Assembly (NCBI GenBank): GCA_022410635.1
Contig: JAJVDF010000162.1
Location: 1,707,141-1,771,140 of the forward strand
Source of the DNA: Tretioscincus oriximinensis
Taxonomy: Eukaryota; Chordata; Lepidosauria; Squamata; Gymnophthalmidae
Direction of reading: 5' to 3'
DNA length: 64,000 bases
Part shown: positions 20,498 through 29,970 of the stretch, in pieces
How the letters are laid out: the number at the start of each line of letters is the position of its first letter
Numbering within the stretch: position 1 is the stretch's first letter
Made by a program: the position numbers and the translations under genes
The notes under the pieces: generated by a model
What the model was told of the DNA's origin: nothing
Databases searched by the model: none
Seen by the model: only the letters and a program-made list of their open reading frames with translations

Positions 20498-21640
20498 CAA
20501 ATGCCATCAACATTCTGATAAAGGAAGACCTCTCTCCCATCCATCTCTCCGTTCCATCACATCAAATAGATTAGTCCTATCCGGATATATTTCAAACAGC
20601 CTCTTTCGGACTTTTCCGGATCTCACGTATAAAATTCACTCCCTTTTATTTTCCTTTCCTTCGCTGCTTGCTTTGATCTGATCCCCGAGTCGCTTCCTCT
20701 CCCAGACCTGCCTTTTGTCATCCTCCCCACCAAGAACAACAACAATAACAACAACATCAACACAGCATAACATTGACTTACCTTTGCCCACAGTCCTATT
20801 GTCTGTCCCCTTTCAAAATGACATCACGGAAAGCAATCATGAAATTTACATGGGGGGGGGGGGGCTGTGTTGGTGGCAGGGTAGAGTTGGAAGGTGGAGA
20901 GGTTGGGAAGTGGAGGGGGGGAGGAGGAGGTTGGAGAGAGAGAGAGAGAGAGAGGATCCACTTGCTGAAAAGATCCCCCGACTTCCTTTACATGCGTGGA
21001 CGAAAATTCAAGGCTTTCAATTGAAATCGCTGGCAAAAATCCCCCATCAAATTACAATCTTCAGTGTGTGAACTCTTTAAACCGGCTTGGAAGCGACGTC
21101 TCACTTAATGATCGCTCTCATTAATGGGAAAGGCGTGTGTGTGTGTGTGTATGGGGGGGGGCGGGGGGGAGAAAGGAGGTGGATGCTGGGGGCGCTCTGT
21201 ACTCCTCTTTGTAAATACACTACCCATCAACCCTTTGGGTTTGCAATATATCTGTTTACTCTCCGAGGTGAAATAAATCTACAGTACAGGAAGGGGAGGG
21301 GGGAAGGCATGGAGACGCTGACTTTATCTTATTTTATTTTTATTTTTTGCAAAGGGGGGGACAGCTAGGACAGAGGTCTAGATCCCCCCCCCGCCGGCCT
21401 CTATCTTTGCCCCCCACCCCCAGCCATTCGAGAGGAGGTGGAAGCGTCCGGCCCTTCAAAATTCAATCTGATCCATAATTAATATGCAGTATGGGCTGAA
21501 TGTCCTTTTATGCAAAAAAAAAAAAAAAAGAGAGAGAGACAGAGAGAGAGAGAGACAAAAGGATATGGGAAGGTTACAACTGTCAGCTTAATCCCCCCCT
21601 CTGCATTTCCTGCTTATGGTACAGTCCCATAATTTCTAAT
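20011..21640. promoter_or_regulatory. Repeat-poor island with simple repeats
   Basis: Apart from simple sequence (AAT at about 20458-20496, poly-G at 20852-20864, GA at 20935-20954, GT at 21137-21150, poly-A/GA at 21514-21556) no transposon is visible. Around 21440-21500 TCAATCTGATCCATAATTAATATGC and GGGCTGAATGTCC look unlike repeat DNA. CpG dinucleotides are more frequent than in the flanks. Promoter or enhancer identity is a guess. Confidence 0.2.
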
Positions 21641-21923
21641 AGCAACAAGCAAGGGATGACAGATGCCTAGCTAAGCCCAGCTGCATTGAAAAGTACTTTG
21701 CAATGTTGGTGGGTGGTTAGAAAAAAAAGATGACCCATCAGCATAAATAATAATTAAAAAATACAGGGCGGGAATTGGGGATTTGTGGCTGGTGGTGGGT
21801 TAAGAAGAACACAGAGTTGGTGCAAATATTAAATGCTCAGGAATTGGAAGGGATGTTTTGGTATAGAGACTCTTCCTTCCTTCCTCACTCTCATGTGAGC
21901 TGTATAGTTATAAAGCTTCTCTT

Positions 21924-22468
21924 AGGTCCTGTCCCCACTGAGCCTTACCCTGGGATACGGAACCAGCCACCTTCCTGTAAGCAGAAAATATATTTCCTGT
22001 GGGCCGGATTGGCTGAAGAAGCTTCCTCTCCCCAGGGCCAGCTGCAATCCACAGGGAAGGCCCCCCGCACAGGTTGGGAAAAAAGTGCTGCCTTTTGCTT
22101 GGACTACATTTCCCAGCAGACCCCGCTGCCAGCACAACAGCTCTGTTTTCACTTTTTTCCACACTTGGGCAGCTGGCGCTACTGCCAGAGTCATGAACCT
22201 GCTGGGCATCCAAGCTTTCATAATAGGCACTTGTCATCGTAAAAAAAAGACATAGAAAAGCAGGCAGAAATACAGCTTAAAACCAAGAAAACAGAAATTA
22301 TGTCAGGAAGTAGAGAAACAGGAAGCTGGCAGTTTGTTATTATTTACATCTGGCGCTTCCTCCACATCTCAGAATAGGAGGCTGCCATCTACATGCTAGG
22401 GTGGACTATGGCAGGCCCCGAATGCCATACTGGCATGTGGATGGCCAAGCTCAAAGGGGACAGAGCCT
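21924..22468 (+). mobile_element. FB-A ends with a long interior (cassette B)
   Basis: The ends are FB-A: AGGTCCTGTCCCCACTGAGCC on the left, and GCATGTGGATGGCCAAGCTC with GGGGACAGAGCCT on the right. The interior (about 22120-22360) has CTGGGCATCCAAGC, AAAAGCAGGCAGAAATACAGC and TTGTTATTATTTACATCTGGC. The same interior is found at about 61450-61690 in an element with different ends. The 155-residue open frame across it has no family resemblance. Confidence 0.6.
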
Positions 22469-22855
22469 TATTGTACAAACTCTTTGGCAAAAATTATCCA
22501 AGCAAAAAATAACAGATCACTCTGTCCTTGTTATTTTGATACCATTAAATCAATCTTTCTCTGGAACCTACAGTTTTCCTCTTCCTCTTCCTAGTGATTA
22601 TGTCGGCATCCAGGCATTGCTTAGGCTGTGTTCAGAGGGGTCAACAATCCACTTGAAAGTTCATTATTAAAACCAGGTTCTAAGGCTAATTATTTGGCTT
22701 ATTTATTTGTTTACTGAGAAAACGCACTGTTTAAACCCACTATATAGGGTTATGGCAAAAAGGCTTGCTGTGGGGATGGTTCTGGTGAGAAATCATGAAG
22801 GGGAGAAGTGAGGGAATCTGATATTGACTGCAAAATATCCAGGAGCATTTAGGAG
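22469..22855. other. Unassigned sequence
   Basis: No repeat or gene is recognised. Confidence 0.35.
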
Positions 22856-22859
22856 GTGG

Positions 22860-23120
22860 GAGTCCCAAGATGATCGAGAATCCNGTACATTGTACGATAA
22901 AATGATGTCACTCCCAGTCTCCGCTTCCAGGAATGGCGCCTATCTCTGGTGCCACTTCTAGTCCTGTTCTGCAAGTGACATCACAAATGATACCATTCCC
23001 TGTGACATCACTTCCGGTCCTGTCCCGGAAGTGACATTAAAAATTCCACCATCACTTCATATGCAAGTAAAAAAATGTCAGGATTTTGGGGCTCCAGGGG
23101 CAAGATTTCCACCTGGAAAA
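22860..23120. repeat. Family D dispersed repeat
   Basis: GATGTCACTCCCAGTCTCCGCTTCC, GTGACATCACTTCCGGTCC, then ATTTTGGGGCTCCAGGGGCAAGATTTCC, in the order found at 5250 and 48800. Confidence 0.65.
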
Positions 23121-23295
23121 CTCCCACCACTGGGGATTNCCTGACATTTTCTTGGCAACCAGCAAACAAAATGGTGGTTGGGAGATTATGTTACATGATG
23201 GAAAAATCTCACTTATCAGGAGCTGATAGAGTGAGTCAGATCTCAGAAAAATGCTCTAACGGTATGAACAAGGCGTGTGGATATAGCCTGACTTC
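23121..23295 (+). repeat. Family C fragment
   Basis: CAACCAGCAAACAAAATGGTGG, TGTTACATGATGGAAAAATCTCACTTATCAGGAGCTGATAG, then CGGTATGAACAAGGCGTGTGGATATAGCC. The last word is the family C terminus. Confidence 0.65.
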
Positions 23296-23354
23296 ATTAT
23301 ACCTCGCTATTCCAGATTAAAACACTGTCTGGACTGCTTTATTCCAGAATTAAT

Positions 23355-23885
23355 GGAATTACAGTGATGCAACGGGTTTTAGCTCCTCCTCCTCCCCCTT
23401 GCTGCCATCCATGCCTCCTCCCACTCACTCCCTTGCCTCCTACCATCCCCCACTCACTTGCTTCTTCGTTCCTTCTTTCTTTCNGTTTTCCTTTCCTTCT
23501 TCTTTTCCTTCTTTATTTTTGCTTCTTTATCTTCCTTCCTTCCCTTCCATCTTTCATCCATTCCTTCCTTTGTTCTTCCTTTCCTTTCCCTTTTTCCCTG
23601 CCAGTACTGGTCCCTGTATTGAACCCTGGGGATTCCACTTCTCACATCTTTCCACCCAGAGAACTGCCCATTCATTACTTCCCTCTGTTTTCTGTGTTTC
23701 ACCCAGTTTCCAGGACTCTAGTCTCCAGAGGCTAACAAAGTTCCGAGCCCTGTCATTGGAGGCTGCCAATGTTACCTTCCCTGTCATTTGTCTATGGAGG
23801 TTGCTGAAGTTCCAAACTCTGTCATTGGTCATTATACATCGGAATGTTGAAGTCTCCCATGTGCCTTTTATTATATGTTCAAATA
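23355..23885 (+). repeat. Family G repeat with CTTCC interior and minisatellite
   Basis: ATGCAACGGGTTTTAGCTCC, CCATCCATGCCTCCTCCC, a CTTCC/CTTTC tract (about 23455-23600), CCAGTACTGGTCCCTGTATTGAACC, then three diverged units of about 38 bases (GAGGCT..CAAAGTTCCGAGCCCTGTCATTGG), ending near GAATGTTGAAGTCTCCC. Confidence 0.7.
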
Positions 23886-24084
23886 TTTAGCTAGAACAAA
23901 ATAAATGATGTCTTAATGCAGTCTATGGCAGCACTGAAAAATGAGAAGTGATTTTTGTGTGTGTGTGCATTCTAAGATGGCCTAGAGATATGTGAACCTT
24001 TTAAAAATACATTGATTTTACTTCTATCACTAGTTAACCAAGCATTAAAACTGCCATCAACCATCCTGTGTATATCTCTATGGC

Positions 24085-24232
24085 CTTAGTCACACACTTA
24101 CTTTCAAACCTCCTTCAGTTCTGAAGAATGGTTGTAATCCTTTTTATTATTATTAAACCAGGGAAAATGGATTAAAGTCATCCTTTAGGATGGAAGAAGA
24201 TTTAAAGGCAAGAGTGTAATCAGGGCCTAACT
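24085..24232. mobile_element. Family E foldback, diverged
   Basis: GGCCTTAGTCACACACTTACTTTCAAACCTCCTTCAG is opposed by AAGATTTAAAGGCAAGAGTGTAATCAGGGCC. The centre holds AAAATGGATTAAAGTCATCC. Confidence 0.6.
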
Positions 24233-24418
24233 GTCTGAGCTACAGCATTTAGATGATAAAACCCAGATATGAGAATTTGCATCGAAACTAATGAAAAGGT
24301 AGGGGTTGATTCCCCCACATTGCATCTTCTGAAGTTATCCAAACTTCCAATAATGATGATTAAATGAGACTAAGAGAAACAAGGGGCTTTACAGAACATG
24401 ATTTAGTCTAAAAGCAGG
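24233..24418. other. Unassigned sequence
   Basis: Short interval with no recognised element. Confidence 0.35.
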
Positions 24419-24728
24419 CACGGATAGCTCAGTTGCTTAGGAATTCGTCTCTCACCTGGGAGATGCGGTTTCGAAGCCCTGTGTGGGACGTGGGGAGGGC
24501 TGAGCACCTTCCACTAGCCTGTAGCTCTAGCCAACCCAGCTATTCGAAAGCATGAATTGCAAGACATTGCAACTGACTGCAAGTAGATACATGGGAACCA
24601 CCACAGCCTGGTGGGGAAGATAGAATGTGAGCCTTCGGGCAAAATATATCCTTGTAAGCCGCTTTGAGTCCCTTTGAAAAGGTGAGAAAAGCGGGGTATA
24701 AGAACCAAGTTCTTCTTCTTCTTCTTTT
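24419..24728 (+). mobile_element. SINE-1, well-preserved copy
   Basis: ACGGATAGCTCAGTTGCTTAG (A box), a GGTTTCGAAGCCCTG B-box region, the shared body through GGGGTATAAGAACC, and a TTCTTCTTC tail. This is one of the best copies for deriving a consensus. Confidence 0.85.
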
Positions 24729-24771
24729 AAAAGAAATGCATTTTTCCCATATAAACTTAACTTGTGCTCTA

Positions 24772-24870
24772 AGATCTCTAGCAAGAGGGTCTTGTAGCAC
24801 CTTTGAGACAGACAAGAAAAAAGGAGGCAGCATGCGTTTTTGTAAGCTAGATTTTCTGGACCCAGGGGGA
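24772..24870 (-). mobile_element. Family P, old copy
   Basis: GGGTCTTGTAGCACCTTTGAGACAGACAAG, GGCAGCATGCGTTTTTGTAAGC, TTTTCTGGACCCAG. It is the reverse complement of the family P unit, diverged. Confidence 0.55.
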
Positions 24871-24879
24871 TTCCTTGAA

Positions 24880-25205
24880 ATTGGTGGTTAGAAGAGTTAG
24901 GACATGCAAGGGAAAGTTTGTTTTTACTCAGAGGGTCATTGGTCTGTGGTAGCTAACAGCCTGGATTAACTTTAAAATAGGATTAGACAGGTTCATGGAA
25001 GCCAATAGCATTAATAGCTATTAGGATGGATGTCTTGATAACACATCCAGAAAGTGGCAACAGGCAGGATTCCTGAAGTACCATTTGCAGGTGAAGATTT
25101 TTGCCTTCTTCTGCTCCTGGTGTTCAGGGGTAATTGGTGGCCCAGTATAGACTACAGCAGACCCCATCTAGTTCAACCACATACTGGTATAGATTATGGC
25201 AGCTC
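24880..25205 (+). mobile_element. CR1 3' end
   Basis: GTTAGGACATGCAAGGGAAAG, AGGGTCATTGGTCTGTGG, TAGGATTAGACAGGTTCATGGAAGCC, ACCATTTGCAGGTGAAG. These are the CR1 C-terminal codons and 3' end in sense orientation. Confidence 0.7.
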
Positions 25206-25402
25206 TCATTTGTATTGTTTTAGAAGATCTATGAAGACACATTTCTTTCACCTGACATTTGGCTGAAGAAATGTCATTTTTATCCTCACTTTTAGACACT
25301 GTTTTATACTGTTTTTATTTTGTTCATTTTGTATTGGTGTTTTACTATTGGCCGCCCTGAGACCTTTGGGTATAGGGCGGGGTATAAGATTAAGTAAGTA
25401 AG

Positions 25403-25437
<35 letters not shown>

Positions 25438-25440
25438 ATA
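25206..25440 (+). mobile_element. L2-clade LINE 3' end with TAAA tail
   Basis: AGATCTATGAAGACACATTTCTTTCACC, TTTTGTATTGGTG, GGCCGCCCTGAGACCTTTGGGTATAGGGCGGGGTATAAG, then (TAAA)n. The CGCCCTGAG...GGGCGG..TATAA pattern is the tail shared by L2-like pieces and SINE-2 in this window. Confidence 0.65.
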
Positions 25441-26100
25441 CACTAGCCTTCCGGGATATAGCCCAGAATAAACCTCAGTGTGGAAACGATTATGTTCTAT
25501 GAAAATTCATGTTACCAACTTTACTTTCTGTTAATTTCAAAGGTACTATGAGACCTTTCTAAAAATTCTGAACAGCATTAATATGCCGTCTTCTTTGCAA
25601 TCTTCTAATAACATTTCACACCACATAAAAAAATAATAATTCTGCACTGGGTGTTCCTGATTATGGGTATTGGTACCACTGACTCCTGCTGAGTCCTGGT
25701 TTGTTACTTTGACATTTTTATGCAATTTTCCTAGCAGAGACATAGGGAATGTTTTTCCATTTCTTGCTTCTGGAGAGTTACTGGGAGTGGAACCAGTAAT
25801 TCTTTGCTTTCTAGGCTGCTTATATCACCATTAAATTACAGCCTCCCCCATATTGGGCCTTATTCCAGATTAAATCCCTGAATAGGGACTTGCCACCTGC
25901 ATGCTGGTGCAGAGTATAGCAGACATATAGATGCGGCTTGCTAATGAACTGGCAACCCTTTGCTTTCTAGGCAGGGCTAAGAGCACTAAGGGAAAGGAAA
26001 AGCCACCATAACTTTCGCTAACATATGGATCATTGACCTCAATTCTGGGATATAGGCCAGAATATGGTCCAGTGCAAAAAGAATCAATAATAATTAGATA
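25441..26100. mobile_element. FB-A and family P relics
   Basis: FB-A arm words at 25445-25485 (GGGATATAGCCCAGAATAAACC), 25853-25935 (GGGCCTTATTCCAG, GCCACCTGCATGCTGGTGCAG) and 26036-26085 (TTCTGGGATATAGGCCAGAATATGG). A family P relic is at 25520-25580 (TTTCTGTTAATTTCAAAGGTACTATGAGACC). Boundaries are unclear and the sequence between is unassigned. Confidence 0.4.
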
Positions 26101-26221
26101 CTTGCAGTGTCCAAAAGGGACACTGGAGGCTATAATTTTGACCCTTTACAATGGACTGAAGTTCTACATACTGATAACAAAATGTGATTTCTGCAGTGAC
26201 TTAGCATAAACAACACCCTTT

Positions 26222-26500
26222 TCACCAAAGCTCATACCTTTTGTTGCATTCTCCACAACAGACACCCTATGAAGTTGGCAGGGCTGAGAGAGTTCCAAAG
26301 AACTGTGATTTGCTGGCTTCTTGGAAGAGTGTGGAATCCAACCAGGAGACTAAAAGACAGGGATCCAACACTCAAACTGTCTCTCATGGGTTGTCAGTGC
26401 TCAGAACAGCACCTGTGTTATCCCTTCTAATACCCTGCCTTATACACCATCCCTATGCATTTGATGAGGTTCCTAGCCTCAGAGCCTTGGGTTGGTGCAT
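26222..26500 (-). mobile_element. SINE-2 copy, possibly two pieces
   Basis: In reverse complement: GTTGGATCCCTGTC, GTTGGATTCCACACTC, CAGCAAATCACAGTTCTTTGG, CATAGGGTGTCTGTTGTGGAGAATGCAACAAAAGG. At 26430-26500 a second tail-like piece (TACCCTGCCTTATACACC) follows. Confidence 0.6.
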
Positions 26501-26587
26501 TAACGTACCATAGCAAAATTTATCCCGCCAAATCAGTGCCACACAGACTTGTGGATCTAGAATGAAGGCAACACACCACTCCTACAT

Positions 26588-26744
26588 CAGAGATGTCAAA
26601 CTGGTGGCCCTCCAGATGTTCCTGAACCACAACTCCCAATGTTCAATTTGGTTTAGCAGAGTGGAGTACAGTGCTGGGAGTGGAATGGAATGTTGGGAGT
26701 TGTGGTTCAGGAACATCTGGAGGGCCACCAGTTTGACATCTCTG
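26588..26744. mobile_element. hAT-type foldback MITE
   Basis: The terminal inverted repeats start CAGAGATGTCAAACTGGTGG and continue for over 45 bases with near-perfect pairing (GGCCCTCCAGATGTTCCTGA). The flanks are an 8-bp direct repeat with one mismatch: TCCTACAT at 26580-26587, CCCTACAT at 26745-26752. CAG...CTG ends with 8-bp duplications are typical of hAT elements. It has no transposase. Confidence 0.85.
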
Positions 26745-26939
26745 CCCTACATTATGATCCTGGAGCCACCCTCTCCTTCTTTCCTGCTGCCCCCATTGGT
26801 GTGCTGGCCAGGGGACAAAGAGAAACCATGGGGTAGATTTGCTTCTCTAGCACCACATATGCCTTCCCTCCTGGTGCCACTCCCTTTTCTCTCTCCTCCT
26901 TCATGAGCACCTGGATTCCCCCTTGTTTCTGTGATAATA

Positions 26940-27132
26940 ATGTTTCAGTGAAGGGTGGCACACATAGCTTTTGTTGCTTTCTCCACAACAGAGACCCTGT
27001 GAAGTGTGCAGGGCTGAGAGTGCTCTAAAGAACTATGACTGGCCCAAAGTCACTCAGTGTGGAATCACACCAGGAAGCTTCCACATATGAGTTCAACACT
27101 CTGGTCACTACACCAAACTGGATCAAACTGCT
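26940..27132 (-). mobile_element. SINE-2 copy
   Basis: In reverse complement: CCAGTTTGGTGTAGTGACC head, GTTGAACTC, GTGTGATTCCACAC B-box relic, GGCCAGTCATAGTTC, CAGGGTCTCTGTTGTGGAGAAAGCAACAAAAGC. Confidence 0.75.
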
Positions 27133-27660
27133 TGGGTGATCAAACTTCGGGCGCTTTTCCAATGTGCTCTCTTTTTATCAATAGTACTTTATTTTTTGGA
27201 AATTTTGTGGCCCTCAGAAATGTTCATCAGGGCCATAGGTTTGCTGCCTTTATTAATGTGATTCACCAGACAAACACCACCACCAATACATTAAAAAAAA
27301 ACCCATGATGCTACAGGCATTACTAAAACACATATTTTTAGTTACATCTGTCACTGTTAGGTGAGCTCATCTTTGTCCTTGTTACCTTGTCCTTATTTCA
27401 GGACAGCTGCATGGTGCTGATGAGGTTGGCTGGAGCACAGAGGTAGAGCATAGAGCCATAAGGTGGAGGGCTGCATGTCCCTTTCCACATGTGTAGCTAT
27501 TAGAACATGACACACGAACACCCTCGATTGCACCAAATGGCAATATGTACTGCCTTGGGCAGCGTTTCCAGTTCTGGGCGCTCCTAAAGGTTTTGTTGCC
27601 AACCAGAACCTCTGTACAGTACTGTCTGCTTTTTAATTTACTTATTTATATTGTCAAAGA
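27133..27660. other. Unassigned sequence
   Basis: No recognised repeat or gene is seen. Confidence 0.35.
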
Positions 27661-28285
27661 ATTAGAATGTATTCATTTTTATTTATTTAAAATGATTTAT
27701 ATCCCACCCTTCACCATTGATGCCAAAGATCAAGACAATTTTAAGAAAGTACACATTGATAAAACACTTAAAAAGATCCATACCCTCCTTCCTTCCCTCC
27801 CTCCCTCCTTCCTTCCCTCCCTCCCTCCTTCCTTCCTTCCTTCCTCCCTCCCTCCCTAGAATGACAAGCCCAGAGTCAAAGGCCTGCTTGAAAACTGTAC
27901 AAATTAGGCNCCTGGCAAGCCTCTAGAGGGAGGCTGTTCCAGAGTGTTGGAGCCGCCACAGAGAAGGCCTTCCTCTGTGTCTCTTGCATCTTGGAAAGGG
28001 GAGGAACTAGCAGAAGGCCTTCCCCCTGAGATGTTAGTGCATGGGCAGGTCTATATGGGAGAAGTTGCTCCTTCAGATCGCCAGGCCCCAAGCTGTTTAG
28101 GGCTTTGGATGGCAGTATCAACATCTTGAATTGGGCTCAGTAACGAATAGGCAGGCAGAGCAGATCTTTAAAGACCAGAGTAATGTGCGTCTGGCCAGAG
28201 ACTCCCATCAGCAATGAGGGTGCAGCATTCTGCACGGGTTCCAGATTCCGGACCATTTTCAAGGGCAGCCCCACATACAGCGCAG
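27661..28285 (-). pseudogene. L2-clade LINE reverse-transcriptase C-terminus and tail
   Basis: Minus-strand translation shows, in family order, VQNAAPSLL, AQFKMLILPSKALNSLGPG, LKEQLLPYRPAHALTSQGEG, KAFSVAAPTLWNSLPLEA. These are the L2-type conserved words downstream of the polymerase core. The tail (TATATCCCACCC on the plus strand near 27690) is at the left. A CCTT microsatellite interrupts at 27781-27857. Stops make it a dead copy. Confidence 0.8.
27781..27857 (+). repeat. (CCTT)n/(CCCT)n microsatellite
   Basis: TCCTTCCTTCCCTCCCTCCC units; the flanks are L2 sequence on both sides. Confidence 0.95.
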
Positions 28286-28546
28286 TTTGGGGTAATGGTT
28301 AGAGTGTTGGACTCTTATCTGATAGTCTCCAGGTTCGACTCCCCACTCCTCCATGAAAGCCACCTGTGTGACCTTGGGCCAGTCACAGTTCTTTAGAACT
28401 CTCTCAGCCCCACCAACTCCACAGGGTGTCTGTTGTAGAGAAAGCAACAAAAGCTATGTGCACCCCCCTGTGGTTGGTCGCCCTGAGACCTTCAGGTATA
28501 GGGCAGGATAAAAGTACAAATAAATAAATAAATAAATGAATAAATA
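28286..28546 (+). mobile_element. SINE-2, well-preserved copy
   Basis: Head GGGGTAATGGTTAGAGTGTTGGACTC (A box), B box GGTTCGACTCCCC, body GCCACCTGTGTGACCTTGGGCC, CAGTCACAGTTC, TCTCAGCCCCACCAACTCC, GTGTCTGTTGTAGAGAAAGC, LINE-like tail CCTGAGACCTTCAGGTATAGGGC and (TAAA)n. The tail matches the L2-like 3' ends here, suggesting L2-type mobilisation. Confidence 0.85.
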
Positions 28547-28647
28547 CAAAAGTCAAATTTGGAGCATGGATTAGAAACTGAAGGCTACACTGAAGCATTT
28601 TCTATTTTGTATTTTTGTACACTTTGTACATGGTTAGCACTATATTA

Positions 28648-28673
28648 ATCATCATCATCATCATCATCATCAA
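28648..28673 (+). repeat. (ATC)n microsatellite
   Basis: ATCATCATCATCATC run. Confidence 0.95.
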
Positions 28674-28675
28674 GG

Positions 28676-28780
28676 GAGCATGTCATTTAAGGGGTGATCT
28701 GACTGAAGTGTATAAAATCATGCATGGGATGGATAAAGAGAATATTGAAAAGCATTTCCCTATCACACAACACTAGGATC
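28676..28780 (+). pseudogene. CR1 fragment
   Basis: TTTAAGGGGTGATCTGACTGAAGTGTATAAAATCATGCATGGGATGGATAAAGAG corresponds to [17 protein letters not shown]. It is cut before SINE-1b. Confidence 0.7.
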
Positions 28781-28794
28781 CTTCTTTGAAGCAT

Positions 28795-29200
28795 GAATGG
28801 TGCAGAGGTTAAGAGATGGTCTTTCAAGCAAGAAATCCGTTCTTGAAGCCCTGTGTCAGACGTGGAGAGGAGTGAACGCCCTCTATTGGCCTCTGCTTCA
28901 ACCAAGTCAGTTGTTCGAAAGGAAGTTGATCTGCAATCTATATTTCAAGCAGATTCATGAGTACCACCACTAAACTGTCCAGCAAAGGAGCTAGTAGCAC
29001 TTTGAGACTAACTTGACTCAAGTTAGTCTCAAAGTGCTACTAGCTCCTTTGCTGGACTTTCTACTAGACTAACATGGTTATTTCTCTGAAATTGGCACCT
29101 AATCAGGTGCAGAAAATGGGATAGATGCAAGTCCTCAGGCAAAAACTAGCCTTGTAGTCCCTTTGGATGAGAAGGCCGGCATATAATAAACAGATTCTTC
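28795..29200 (+). mobile_element. SINE-1b copy interrupted by family P
   Basis: Head AATGGTGCAGAGGTTAAGAGATGG differs from the SINE-1 head, but from CTTGAAGCCCTGTG onward the body is the same (GTTGTTCGAAAGG, GAGTACCACCA). It is interrupted at about 28977-29095 by a family P palindrome and resumes with GGGATAGATGCAAGTCC and TTTGGATGAGAAGGCCGGC. Confidence 0.7.
28977..29095. mobile_element. Family P palindrome inserted in SINE-1b
   Basis: 28977-29016 and 29018-29057 are perfect 40-base inverted copies around one base (C29017). The right arm continues into the family P terminus (GGACTTTCTACTAGACTAACATGG) up to CTCTGAAATT near 29090. Confidence 0.85.
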
Positions 29201-29705
29201 TTTACTTTGTAGCTGATGGGCAGAGGAATTAGGACAGACAAGGGAAAATATGTTTTTTTCCTGTTTGCAGACAAGGTGGTGGTATCTAGCAGCCTGGATA
29301 GGGTTAGGATAGGATTAAACAAACTCATGGAAGCCAAATCTATTAATAGCTATGTGGATGGATGTCTTGATACTGCCTCCGGGATGGAAAAACTAGAAAT
29401 TTTCCTGAAATGCCATTTGCAGGAAGTTCAGAACAAGTTAAGGTTTTGCCTTCTTCTGCTTGAGATCTCCAGGGGAAACTAGCAAAGGAGCAGCATCTGA
29501 AGAAGTAGACCTGTCTACGAAAGCTTATGCCAACCACTTTTCTCAAGTTAGTCTCAAAGTGCTGCTAGCTCCTTTGCTGGACTTTCTGCTAGACTAACAC
29601 GGCTATTCCTCTGAAATTGACTACCAGGGGAAACTAGTGAGCCACTGGACGAGACGGGACATTGGACTAGAAAGCCCAATTCAGCAGGGCTCCTCTTATG
29701 TTCTT
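29201..29705 (+). mobile_element. CR1 C-terminus and 3' end interrupted by family P
   Basis: AGCTGATGGGCAGAGGAATTAGGACAGACAAGGG, GATAGGATTAAACAAACTCATGG, GATGGATGTCTTGATACTGCCTCC, and after the interruption AAACTAGTGAGCCACTGG ... CAGGGCTCCTCTTATGTTCTT, the octamer-type CR1 end. The family P insertion occupies 29483-29623. Confidence 0.8.
29483..29623 (+). mobile_element. Family P insertion with 14-bp target duplication
   Basis: The insert begins CAAAGGAGCAGCATCTGAAG and ends CCTCTGAAATTGACTA. CCAGGGGAAACTAG is present on both sides (29469-29482 and 29624-29637), and removing the insert restores a continuous CR1 sequence. The inverted left arm is reduced to a few bases (CAAAGGAGC). Confidence 0.85.
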
Positions 29706-29970
29706 AATACCTGTCTTGTACAGGTGTTCAAGGCCACAATGTAAATGGCACACCCATCTCATGGTGTGGGCTCTCTAAAGTTTTATTAGTATTCTTTTTN
29801 AAAAAAAAATATTGATCTCCTGTTACCTGTCCTGGGACCAGTGGTGAAGGGCAGGACATAAATAAATTAAATAAATAAATAATAAATAATAAATAAATAA
29901 ATGGATGCTACGAGACCCCCTTGGCCTCTGACAAGTACAGCTACTTCCATGAAATCTATTTTATAGAAGT
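29706..29970 (+). other. Tail-like sequence, TAAA repeat and family P relic
   Basis: TGTCCTGGGACCAGTGGTGAAGGGCAGGACATAAATAAA looks like a LINE/SINE tail with (TAAA)n at 29858-29902. ATGCTACGAGACCCCCTTGG and ACAGCTACTTCCATGAAAT at 29908-29962 are a family P relic (compare 3045-3078). Confidence 0.45.

Noticed and set aside
20011..21640. CpG-island promoter with a first exon
   Set aside because: CpG frequency is only mildly raised, C and G runs dominate, and no start codon with a splice donor in good context could be defended; kept only as a low-confidence island.
21775..22242. 155-residue plus-strand frame
   Set aside because: It lies across FB-A and cassette B repeat DNA, and the homologous region at 61.5 kb does not preserve the frame.
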